A stretch of DNA of 64,000 nucleotides from Amycolatopsis keratiniphila subsp. keratiniphila. Lineage in GTDB: Bacteria; Actinomycetota; Actinomycetes; Mycobacteriales; Pseudonocardiaceae. A model generated the notes under the pieces. It ran no database searches. It was not told the origin of the DNA and worked only from the letters and a program-made list of their open reading frames with translations. The stretch lies in contig NZ_LQMT02000014.1 of the NCBI RefSeq assembly GCF_001620365.2, forward strand, positions 95,478-159,477. The letters are read 5' to 3'. Every line of letters starts with the position of its first letter. Position 1 is the stretch's first letter. Below are positions 24,304 through 31,372 of the stretch, one piece after another. A program made the translations under genes and the position numbers.

Positions 24304-25178
24304 ACACATTCCTGCAACTCGTGGTGAACGGGCTCGGCAAGGGCGCGGTGTTCGCGTTGCTGGCGCTGGGTTTCGTGATCATCTTCAAGGCCACCGAGGT
24401 GGTCAACTTCGCGCACGGCTCGCTCGTGCTCTTCGGCGGCTACCTGGTCGTCGTGACCCGCGAAGCACTCGGCTGGGTGGGTGCCTCGCTGGTCGGCATC
24501 GTCTCGGCGGGTCTGCTCGCCCTCCTGCTGGAACGGTTCCTGTTGTCCCGTTCGCGGCACGCCGACGCGAACAGCCTGGCGTTGCTGACCATCGGCGTCG
24601 ACGTGATCGTCACCGAGGAGATCGTGCGGCGGCTCGGCGTCACGTTGCCGTTCCTCGGCGACGCCTGGGACGCGAAACCGTTCCAGCTCGGCGGGATCAC
24701 GCTGTTCCGCACGCATCTGGTGGCGCTGCTCGTCGCCGCCGTGCTGATCACCGCGTTCACGCTGGCGTTCAAGTACTCGAACTGGGGCGTCGCGATACGG
24801 GCACAGGCCGAGAACCGCGAAGCCGCCGCGCTGATGGGGATCCGCAGCTCCCGGGTGACGGCGACCGCCTGGGTGGTCGCGGGCGTGCTCGCCGGGGTCG
24901 CGGTGCTCTTCATCGCCACGCAGGACTTCTCCGGTGCGGGGCTGTCCCGCGGCACGCACTCCATCGCGCTCGCCGCGTTCCCCGCGGCCGTCCTCGGCGG
25001 GCTGGACTCGACGGCGGGCGCGGTGGTGGGCGGCCTGGTCGTCGGGCTGGTCGAGGCGCTTTCGGCGCAGTACGTGTCGTTCGACTTCTCCAAGAGCGCG
25101 GTCTTCCTGGTGATGCTCGTGGTCCTGGTGGTGCGGCCGTCGGGGTTGTTCGGGACGAGGGAGAGCACACGTGTCTGA
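24300..25178 (+). CDS. Branched-chain amino acid-type ABC transporter, permease (LivH-like)
   Basis: A 292-residue integral membrane protein with about 8 spans. The opening NGLGKGAVFALLALGFVIIFKATEVVNFAHGSLVLFGGY is diagnostic for LivH-type permeases, and the cytoplasmic EAA-like loop (NREAAALMGIRSSRVTATAWVVAG) that docks to the ATPases is present at about residue 175. GTG start inside the previous stop codon. The last 8 bases overlap the LivM-like gene. Confidence 0.93.
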   Translation: MNTFLQLVVNGLGKGAVFALLALGFVIIFKATEVVNFAHGSLVLFGGYLVVVTREALGWVGASLVGIVSAGLLALLLERFLLSRSRHADANSLALLTIGVDVIVTEEIVRRLGVTLPFLGDAWDAKPFQLGGITLFRTHLVALLVAAVLITAFTLAFKYSNWGVAIRAQAENREAAALMGIRSSRVTATAWVVAGVLAGVAVLFIATQDFSGAGLSRGTHSIALAAFPAAVLGGLDSTAGAVVGGLVVGLVEALSAQYVSFDFSKSAVFLVMLVVLVVRPSGLFGTRESTRV

Positions 25179-26328
25179 CACCGCCGTGAAAACCCCCGCC
25201 GCCGCACCGACTGCGCCGCCCCCGAAACGCGATCGGGGACGCCTGCTCAAGGCGCTGGCCTGGGTCGCGCTGCTGGTCGTCCTGCTCGCGATCCCGCTGT
25301 ACCTCGACGCCGCCTGGCTGAAGGCCGGGCAGTACATGATGATCGGCGGGGTCGGCGCGATCGGGCTGACGCTGCTGGTCGGGCAGGCCGGGCAGTTGTC
25401 GCTGGCGCACGCGTTCTTCCTGCTGGCGGGAGCGACCGGATACACCGTCCTTTCCGGACCGGCCGACGACGAGCGCGTGTTCGGCCTCGGGCTCGACCCC
25501 GGGCTGTCGCTGGTCGGCGCGGTGGTCATCGCCGCCTTGCTGGGGCTGGCGTTCGCACCGGTCTCCGGACGGCTGCGCGGGATCTACCTCGGTGTCGCCT
25601 CGCTTTCACTGGTGTTCCTCGGGCTCTACTTCGGACAGTCGGCCGAGACGCTGACCGGCGGGACATCGACCGGGCGCACCCCGGAACCGTTCTCGTTGTT
25701 CGGCTTCCCGTTCACCAACGACGGCCCCGAGATCGAGCTGATGGGTGTGCCGATCCGGCAGGCGGAACGGCTCTGGTACCTGTTCCTGCTGCTGACCGTG
25801 CTCGCGTTCGTGGTCGCCAAGGCGGCGGTGCGCAGCCGGGTCGGCCGGTCGTGGCGGGCGGTGCGGGACAACGAGGCCGCCGCGTCCGTGATGGGCGTCA
25901 GCGTCACGCGCGCCAAGGCCGGCGCGTTCGCGGTCTCGTCGGCGTACGCGGGGCTCGCGGGCGCGATGACCGTGCTGTGGTTCGACATCCTCAAACCCGA
26001 CGAGAGCGAATTCGGCACGTACGGGATCAACATCTCCATCGCCTTCCTGGCCATGGTGATCATCGGGGGACTCGGCTCGGTGCCCGGCGCGCTGGTGGGC
26101 GCGCTGATCGTCAACGGGCTGCCGCAGGTGCTTTCGCTGTACTCCGCCGATCTCGGCTGGTTCTCCGGAACCGGGGACGGCGCCTTGACCCCGATCCTGG
26201 TCAGTTCGTTCGTCTACGGCGCCGCGATCATCCTCGTGGTGCTCTTCGAACCGGGCGGACTCGCCGCGATCGGCCGACGGATCACACCCGCCAGGAAACC
26301 TCATCTCCCGGAGGAGCAAGACAAATGA
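25171..26328 (+). CDS. Branched-chain amino acid-type ABC transporter, permease (LivM-like)
   Basis: A 385-residue membrane protein with about 9-10 spans after a 28-residue polar N-terminus. The family motif GQAGQLSLAHAFFLLAGA lies near residue 70, and the coupling loop reads RAVRDNEAAASVMGVSVTRAKAGAFAVSS near residue 225. It forms the translocation channel with the LivH-like subunit. GTG start overlaps the upstream gene by 8 bases, and the stop overlaps the start of the binding-protein gene (ATGA). Confidence 0.93.
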   Translation: MSDTAVKTPAAAPTAPPPKRDRGRLLKALAWVALLVVLLAIPLYLDAAWLKAGQYMMIGGVGAIGLTLLVGQAGQLSLAHAFFLLAGATGYTVLSGPADDERVFGLGLDPGLSLVGAVVIAALLGLAFAPVSGRLRGIYLGVASLSLVFLGLYFGQSAETLTGGTSTGRTPEPFSLFGFPFTNDGPEIELMGVPIRQAERLWYLFLLLTVLAFVVAKAAVRSRVGRSWRAVRDNEAAASVMGVSVTRAKAGAFAVSSAYAGLAGAMTVLWFDILKPDESEFGTYGINISIAFLAMVIIGGLGSVPGALVGALIVNGLPQVLSLYSADLGWFSGTGDGALTPILVSSFVYGAAIILVVLFEPGGLAAIGRRITPARKPHLPEEQDK

Positions 26329-27575
26329 AGCGTACATATCCGGCCGTCGCGCTGGCGGCGGTCCTCGCCCTTTCGGCGTGCAGCACGAAAGCGGGCGACT
26401 CGGGGTCCTCGGGGGCGGACGGTTCGGGCGTCAAGGCCGGCAAAGGGGTGACGGCCTCGGAGATCACCCTCGGCGTGATGACCGACAAGACCGGGGTGTT
26501 CAAGAACCTCGGGCTCGGCATCACGCAGGGGAACGAGTTGTGGGCCAAGGACTTCAACGCCGCGGGCGGGGTGTGCGGCCGTCAGGTCGAACTCGAGACC
26601 GTCGACCACGGCTACAAGGCGGACACGGCGAAGACGCTGTATCCGCAGATCGAGCCGAAGGTACTCGGCTTCGTGCAGTTGCTCGGCTCGCCGGTGGTGG
26701 CCGCGCTGAAGCAGAACATCGCCTCGGACAAGACCGTCGCGGCGCCCGCGTCGTGGTCTTCGGAACTGCTCGACAACCAGTACGTGATGATCGTCGGGAC
26801 GACGTACGACCTGGAGATCATCGACGGGCTCTCGTACTTCCAGGAAAAGGGCCTGGTGAAGGACGGCGACACGATCGGGCACGTCTACATCGACGGCGAG
26901 TACGGCAAGAACGGCCTGCGCGGCTCGCAGTACTACGCGAAGAAGCACAACCTGACGGTGAAGGAGGTCAAGATCACCTCCACCGACAACGACCTCACCA
27001 ATATCGTCACCGGGCTCAAGGGCGACGGCGTCAAGGCCATCGTCCTGACCACTTCCCCGGCGCAGACCGGTTCCGCGCTCGCGGCGAACAAGGCGCTCGG
27101 GCTCGACGTGCCCGTGCTGGGCAACAACCCGGTGTTCGACCCCGTGCTGCTGAAGAGCCCCGCGGCGAACGCGCTGGACAAGCTGACGATCGTCGCCAGC
27201 AGCGTCCCGTTCTCCGCCGACATCCCCAAGGCCAAGGAAGTCGCCACGAAGTACAAGGCGGCGTACAAGGAGACCCCGAACGGCGGGATCCCCTACGGCT
27301 ACGCGGTCGGCGAGGTGTGGGGCGCGGTGCTCAAGAAGGCCTGCGAGAACAAGGACCTCACCCGTGAGGGCATCGCCGCGGCACTGAAGCAGACGACGTC
27401 GGCGAGCACGGGCGACCTCGTGGCGGCACTGGACTTCTCGAAGGCGGGCACCCCGGCGACGCGTCAGGTGTACGCGGCGACACCGGACGCGTCGGCCGAG
27501 GGCGGCGTCCGCTACGTCAAACCGCTGTTCGAGGCTCCCGAGGCGAAGGAGTACGTGGCCCCGCACCAGAAGTGA
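26325..27575 (+). CDS. ABC transporter substrate-binding lipoprotein (LivK-like)
   Basis: A 416-residue periplasmic-type binding protein. A signal peptide of about 18 residues ends in the lipobox LSAC, so Cys19 is the likely lipid anchor. The remainder is the type I periplasmic-binding fold with GVMTDKTGVFKNLGLGITQGNELWAKDFNAAGG near residue 50, as in Leu/Ile/Val and amide-binding proteins. It is last in the operon, while in many liv operons it is first. The 3' end overlaps the convergent dehydrogenase gene by 59 bases. Ligand not certain; the neighbouring dehydrogenase and Lrp favour branched-chain amino acids. Confidence 0.9.
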   Translation: MKRTYPAVALAAVLALSACSTKAGDSGSSGADGSGVKAGKGVTASEITLGVMTDKTGVFKNLGLGITQGNELWAKDFNAAGGVCGRQVELETVDHGYKADTAKTLYPQIEPKVLGFVQLLGSPVVAALKQNIASDKTVAAPASWSSELLDNQYVMIVGTTYDLEIIDGLSYFQEKGLVKDGDTIGHVYIDGEYGKNGLRGSQYYAKKHNLTVKEVKITSTDNDLTNIVTGLKGDGVKAIVLTTSPAQTGSALAANKALGLDVPVLGNNPVFDPVLLKSPAANALDKLTIVASSVPFSADIPKAKEVATKYKAAYKETPNGGIPYGYAVGEVWGAVLKKACENKDLTREGIAAALKQTTSASTGDLVAALDFSKAGTPATRQVYAATPDASAEGGVRYVKPLFEAPEAKEYVAPHQK

Positions 27576-28575
27576 GTCTCGTTTCGGCGAGCGCGTCCGC
27601 TTCGGCCAACGGCGTGGTGCCGTTGGCCGAAGCGGCGTCGAGGATCTCTTGCGTGGTCTTCTCCAGGGCTTCGACCCGGGTGAGCGCCTCCGCGTGCGTG
27701 AGGTTCTCCTTCTCGCGGCCGAGGGTGTAGACGACTCCCCCGGCGCTCGCGACGAAATCCGGGATCCACAGGACTCCCCGGGCGGCGAGGCCTTCGGCAA
27801 CGGTGTCGTCGGTGAGCTGGTTGTTGGCCGGGCCGACGACGAGCGGCGCGGCGACCTCGGTTCCCGGACCGAAGACCCCACCCACGGCCGCGGGGATCAG
27901 GACGTCGGCCTCGATGCCGAGCACCTTCTCCGGCGCCACCTGTTTGAGCCCTTGCTCGCGGGCCGCGGCGAGGCGACGGCCGTCCACATCGGACACGACG
28001 ACCTCGGCGCCCCGCGTGGCCAGCGCGGCGGCCAGATGGGCGCCGACCGAGCCGTAACCGCTGATGACCACCTTGCGACCGTTCATGTCGTCGTCGCCGA
28101 AGACCGCCCGCGCGCCCGCTCGCAGGGCGGCGAGCACCCCGACGGCGGTCGGCCCGCTCGAAGAACCGGTGCCGCCGTGCTCCTCGGGCAGGCAGAAGAC
28201 GTGCGGGGTCCGCTCGCGCAGCACGAGCATGTCCTCCGGACCGGTTCCGACGTCGGGCCCGGCGAGATACGCACCGTCGAGTGAGGCGATGAGGTCGGCG
28301 TGGTCCAGCAGGATTTCGCGCCGCCGCTCGGCGGACGGCACGCCATCGAGCGCGACGACGCTCTTGCCGCCGCCGAAGTCCAGACCCGCGACCGCGCATT
28401 TGCGGGTCATCGCCGCGGACAGCCGCAGCACGTCGTCGATCGCGTCGTGGACGCGCGGATAGATCTTGAACCGGCAGCCGCCGACGGCCGGGCCGAGCGT
28501 GCTCGAATGCACGGCCACCATCGTCGTCACCCCGGACCGGCGCCCCCGCCGGACGACCAGCTCCTGTACGGACAT
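27517..28575 (-). CDS. Glu/Leu/Phe/Val dehydrogenase family enzyme, probably valine dehydrogenase
   Basis: A 352-residue amino acid dehydrogenase. The substrate region has GGCRF and LDFGGGKSVV with the catalytic lysine, and the nucleotide-binding motif is SGYGSVGAHLAAAL near residue 180. The length and motif spacing match actinomycete valine/leucine dehydrogenases, which convert branched-chain amino acids to 2-keto acids and ammonia with NAD+. In antibiotic-producing actinomycetes, valine dehydrogenase supplies acyl-CoA precursors. The ATG at 28575 begins MSVQELVVRRG; a longer upstream frame is ignored because it crosses into the divergent promoter region. It is divergent from an Lrp-type regulator and convergent with the importer's binding-protein gene. 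Confidence 0.87.
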   Translation of the reverse strand: MSVQELVVRRGRRSGVTTMVAVHSSTLGPAVGGCRFKIYPRVHDAIDDVLRLSAAMTRKCAVAGLDFGGGKSVVALDGVPSAERRREILLDHADLIASLDGAYLAGPDVGTGPEDMLVLRERTPHVFCLPEEHGGTGSSSGPTAVGVLAALRAGARAVFGDDDMNGRKVVISGYGSVGAHLAAALATRGAEVVVSDVDGRRLAAAREQGLKQVAPEKVLGIEADVLIPAAVGGVFGPGTEVAAPLVVGPANNQLTDDTVAEGLAARGVLWIPDFVASAGGVVYTLGREKENLTHAEALTRVEALEKTTQEILDAASANGTTPLAEADALAETRLTSGAGPRTPSPREPRTAV

Positions 28576-28591
28576 CTGGCTCCCCTTCTCC

Positions 28592-28611
28592 GCATTTAGC
28601 CGACTGAATGC
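28592..28611. promoter_or_regulatory. Lrp-type dyad next to the dehydrogenase start
   Basis: GCATTTAGCCGACTGAATGC, a 20-bp dyad with 16 of 20 symmetric positions, 17 bases upstream of the dehydrogenase start. Together with the second dyad at 28649-28667 it is a plausible binding site for the divergent Lrp protein. Confidence 0.55.
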
Positions 28612-28648
28612 GCCGAAGCTAGGCTGATGCGCAGGACTACAGGGGCTT

Positions 28649-28667
28649 TGCCGAACGATATTCGGCA
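28649..28667. promoter_or_regulatory. Second dyad in the Lrp/dehydrogenase gap
   Basis: TGCCGAA-CGATA-TTCGGCA: perfect 7-bp arms around 5 A+T-rich bases, 21 bases upstream of the lrp-type start codon. It lies about 57 bases centre to centre from the dyad at 28592-28611, compatible with multimeric Lrp wrapping DNA. Confidence 0.55.
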
Positions 28668-28687
28668 GGCCCGGCGAAGGAGTGGAC

Positions 28688-29167
28688 GTGGACGAACTTG
28701 ATTCGGCGATCATCCGGGAACTCCAGGCGGATGCGCGGCAGTCGAACCGCGACATCGCCCGCAAGGTCGGCGTCGCGCCGTCGACCTGCCTGGAACGGAC
28801 GCGGCTGCTGCGGGAGCGCGGCGTCATCCGCGGGTATCACGCCGACATCGACCTGCGCAGCCTCAACCGCGGCGTCCAGGCGATGGTCTCGGCGCAGGTG
28901 CGGCCGCTGAGCCGGGAGGTGATCGATTCCTTCCAGCGTTCGGTCGCGGAATTGCCGGAGGTCCTCTCCGTTTTCGTCACGGCGGGCAGCGACGATTTCC
29001 TGATCCACGTCGCCGCCCAGGACGTCGATCAGCTCCACGCATTCCTGGTGGATCGATTGGCGAAGCGCAAAGAGATCATCGGATTCCGGAGTTCGATCAT
29101 TTTCCGGCATCTGCGCAAGACCGAGCTGGAACCCCTTCCGCGCCGAATACCGGGTGACACCCCCTAG
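28688..29167 (+). CDS. Lrp/AsnC family transcriptional regulator
   Basis: A 159-residue regulator. The N-terminal winged HTH (LDSAIIRELQADARQSNRDIARKVGVAPSTCLERTRLLRERGVI) occupies residues 3-50. The C-terminal ligand-binding RAM domain includes the G-x-x-D-F/Y type segment VTAGSDDFLIHV. I chose GTG 28688 because GAAGGAG lies 8 bases upstream; the GTG two codons earlier would be too close. As Lrp proteins sense amino acids, and the divergent gene is an amino acid dehydrogenase, it is probably its direct, ligand-dependent regulator. Confidence 0.9.
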   Translation: MDELDSAIIRELQADARQSNRDIARKVGVAPSTCLERTRLLRERGVIRGYHADIDLRSLNRGVQAMVSAQVRPLSREVIDSFQRSVAELPEVLSVFVTAGSDDFLIHVAAQDVDQLHAFLVDRLAKRKEIIGFRSSIIFRHLRKTELEPLPRRIPGDTP

Positions 29168-29299
29168 GTCGTCACCCCGGAATACCCGACACACCACCCC
29201 TAAGTACGCCCGAAATCCGAGACTTCGCATCGTAGGAGACGGAAACTGTCGGGGGTATGGGTTTGACTGTTCACAGCGGAAACGGAAAGGAGGCGCGCC

Positions 29300-29569
29300 A
29301 TGGACGTTCGGACGGGCCTGAACCATCGTGAGCGGGCCACCCTGAGAGCCGTGGCCGAGGGCCACGCCGAGATCAGCTGCAGTTGCGAGCCGGATCTGTT
29401 CGTCGACGGTCTCGCCTGCTGCGACCAGCACACCGCGCATCGCCTCGCCCACCTCGGCCTGGTGATGCCCGCGCGGGGCGGCCGATGGGGCGAGCGCGTT
29501 CCCGCGCTGCTCACCGAGGCCGGGGCGATGGCACTGGAAGGCGCGTTCCCTCCGCTGGCCGCCGCCTAA
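29300..29569 (+). CDS. Small conserved-type protein, Cys-rich, unknown function
   Basis: An 89-residue protein I do not recognise. A good ribosome binding site (AAAGGAGG) precedes the ATG by 8 bases. The centre holds four cysteines as SCSCEPDLF and LACCDQHTAHRL; with the following histidines they could bind a metal. The C-terminal half (AHRLAHLGLVMPARGGRWGERVPALLTEAGAMAL) looks like the recognition helix and wing of a winged helix domain. So a small metal- or redox-responsive DNA-binding protein is possible, but this is inference only. It stands alone between lrp and an acetyltransferase gene. Confidence 0.7.
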   Translation: MDVRTGLNHRERATLRAVAEGHAEISCSCEPDLFVDGLACCDQHTAHRLAHLGLVMPARGGRWGERVPALLTEAGAMALEGAFPPLAAA

Positions 29570-29610
29570 AAGCGTTTGCGGGGGCGCGCTGGGAGCGCCA
29601 CGATCTCGTG

Positions 29611-30189
29611 ATGCGTGTCTTCCTGGAGACCGAGCGGCTCGTGCTGCGGCAGTTCACCGGCGCCGACGTCGACGAGCTGTTCGCGCTCTACAACGATCCC
29701 GAAGTCATGCGGTACCTCAATGGGGGCGAACCCGCCGACCGGGCGGAGATCGAAAACCAAGACCTTCCCGCATTTCTCGGTTACTACGAGCGTTTCCCCG
29801 GTTACGGGTTCTGGGCGGCGATCGAGAAGGCGAGCGGGGATTTCCTGGGGTGGTTCCATTTCCGCCCGCTGCGGGGGCACCACACGGACGATCCCGAGCT
29901 GGGTTACCGGCTGAACCGGTCTTCCTGGGGCAAGGGGTATGCGACCGAAGGTTCGCTCGCGCTCCTGGAGAAGGGGTTCACCGAATTGGGGGCCCGGCGG
30001 ATCTGGGCGGCGACCATGGCGGTGAACCTGGGGTCCCGCCGGGTGATGGAGAAGATCGGGATGCGCCACGTCCGGACCTATCACGAGCACTTCGACCACC
30101 CGATCCCCGGCGCGGAGGAGGGCGAGGTCGAGTACGCCATCACCCTGGACGAGTGGCGGTCGGCGCCCAAACCGCATCCAGAGGACTAA
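29611..30189 (+). CDS. GNAT family acetyltransferase (RimJ/RimL-like)
   Basis: A 192-residue protein. FLETERLVLRQFTGADVDELFALYNDPEVMRYLNGG at the N-terminus is the standard opening of RimJ/RimL-type N-acetyltransferases. The acetyl-CoA loop reads SSWGKGYATEG (Q/R-x-x-G-x-G/A variant) near residue 110, and NLGSRRVMEKIGM gives the conserved C-terminal helix. Substrates of this subgroup range from ribosomal protein N-termini to drugs, and nothing here narrows it. ATG 29611 or the adjoining GTG 29608 may serve as start. Its end overlaps the convergent YigZ-type gene by four bases. Confidence 0.87.
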   Translation: MRVFLETERLVLRQFTGADVDELFALYNDPEVMRYLNGGEPADRAEIENQDLPAFLGYYERFPGYGFWAAIEKASGDFLGWFHFRPLRGHHTDDPELGYRLNRSSWGKGYATEGSLALLEKGFTELGARRIWAATMAVNLGSRRVMEKIGMRHVRTYHEHFDHPIPGAEEGEVEYAITLDEWRSAPKPHPED

Positions 30190-30821
30190 ATGCGGCCGGT
30201 GGGCAGCCAGGTTTCGCCGATCTCCTCGGCCAGGGCCTCCCCGCCGGTGAGGTCGGCGAGCCAGGCGTGGAACGCGTCCCCCTGGTCCGGCGCGAGCCCG
30301 ACGTCGAAATGCGCGACGTCCTCGAAGCGCGTCGCGTGCAGCAGGTACGGCGACGAGCGGATGTCGTTCTCCAGACGGCCGGCCCGGTCGTAGTCGACGA
30401 CGACCTCCACCAGCCGCAGCCGCCGGTACTCCCGCACCCCGATGACGTCGACCGCCTCCGAAACGGCCTGCCCGTACGCGCGGATCAACCCGCCGGCGCC
30501 GAGCAGGACCCCGCCGAAGTAGCGGGTCACCACGGCGACGGTGTCGGTCAGCTCGCGGCGGCGGAGCACCTCGAGCATCGGGGTGCCCGCCGTGCCCGCG
30601 GGCTCCCCGTCATCACTGGAGCGCTGGGTGCGGCCGTCGGCGCCCAACACGAACGCGTGACAGTGGTGTCGGGCCGCCGGATCGGCCTTCTTCCTGGCGG
30701 CGATCACCTCGCGGGCGGCCTCTTCCGAGGTGACCGGGGCGAGCGCGCAGAGGAAGCGCGACCGCCGGATTTCGATCTCGTGGACCCCGGTACCCGCCAC
30801 GGTGAGATAACGATCCGCCAT
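30186..30821 (-). CDS. YigZ/IMPACT family protein
   Basis: A 211-residue protein of the UPF0029/IMPACT family. Markers are RRSRFLCALAPV near residue 20, HHCHAFVLG and SSDDGEPAGTAGTPMLEVL near residues 52-85, and VVTRYFGGVLLGAGGLIRAY near 100. The C-terminal ferredoxin-like subdomain is present. Bacterial members are widely conserved and their role is unresolved, though the eukaryotic relative acts in translation control through GCN1. It stands alone. The 551-base gap upstream belongs mostly to the gltB leader. Confidence 0.88.
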   Translation of the reverse strand: MADRYLTVAGTGVHEIEIRRSRFLCALAPVTSEEAAREVIAARKKADPAARHHCHAFVLGADGRTQRSSDDGEPAGTAGTPMLEVLRRRELTDTVAVVTRYFGGVLLGAGGLIRAYGQAVSEAVDVIGVREYRRLRLVEVVVDYDRAGRLENDIRSSPYLLHATRFEDVAHFDVGLAPDQGDAFHAWLADLTGGEALAEEIGETWLPTGRI

Positions 30822-31372
30822 CGGCCAAGCCTCTCAAACCGGGCAGCCCACTCTGCCGTTCGGGCGATTCGGCGGTCACCCGGGGTCATCGCAACACCGG
30901 CGAAACCCACTCTCCCGCGCGACCCAGGTCACACTTTCGGACGAGCCGGGCAGTGATAACCGCAGGTCAGCGGGCTGATGCTCCACTCAGTGGACACGTC
31001 ATTCCAGCCAGTGGGCAGATGATGTTTGAAGTCAACGCCCGCGTGGCATTTCCCACCCCGACCAAGCGACGTATGTCGATAACAGCGATTTCACACTATC
31101 GTCATAAGACCGGCGAACCCGGGAGTAACACGTGTACCCGCCAGCCACCCACCACAGCGGCCAGGCGGCACCCACGTGCACAGCAGTACCGATATGCGCA
31201 TCGGCCGCCCAGTGCAGTGCGGCTCTACGAGGCCTGCCCCCGTTTCCGCGGGCGGGATCGTTCCCTCTCGACTGACCATCGCGGTCCCGGACCACTCCGT
31301 TAACTGGTTCACGTCCGAACCACCCGAACGGAGTGTTACCGGTCGCGCCGACGCCTTGGGAGGCGGCCAGCC
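30822..31372 (+). other. 551-base gap with the gltB promoter/leader
   Basis: This gap carries the promoter region of the YigZ-type gene on one side and that of gltBD on the other. The only clear structure is a 10-bp stem at 31233-31256 (arms CCTGCCCCCG and CGCGGGCGGG, one mismatch, loop TTTC), about 120 bases before the gltB start. I found no riboswitch consensus. I also could not confirm a GlnR-type box, although GTAAC at about 31127 followed by GTAC is suggestive. Short open frames here look random. Confidence 0.5.

Noticed and set aside
30953..31303. Protein gene in the gltB leader
   Set aside because: No ribosome binding site, unusual composition and no family similarity; it overlaps the likely promoter region.
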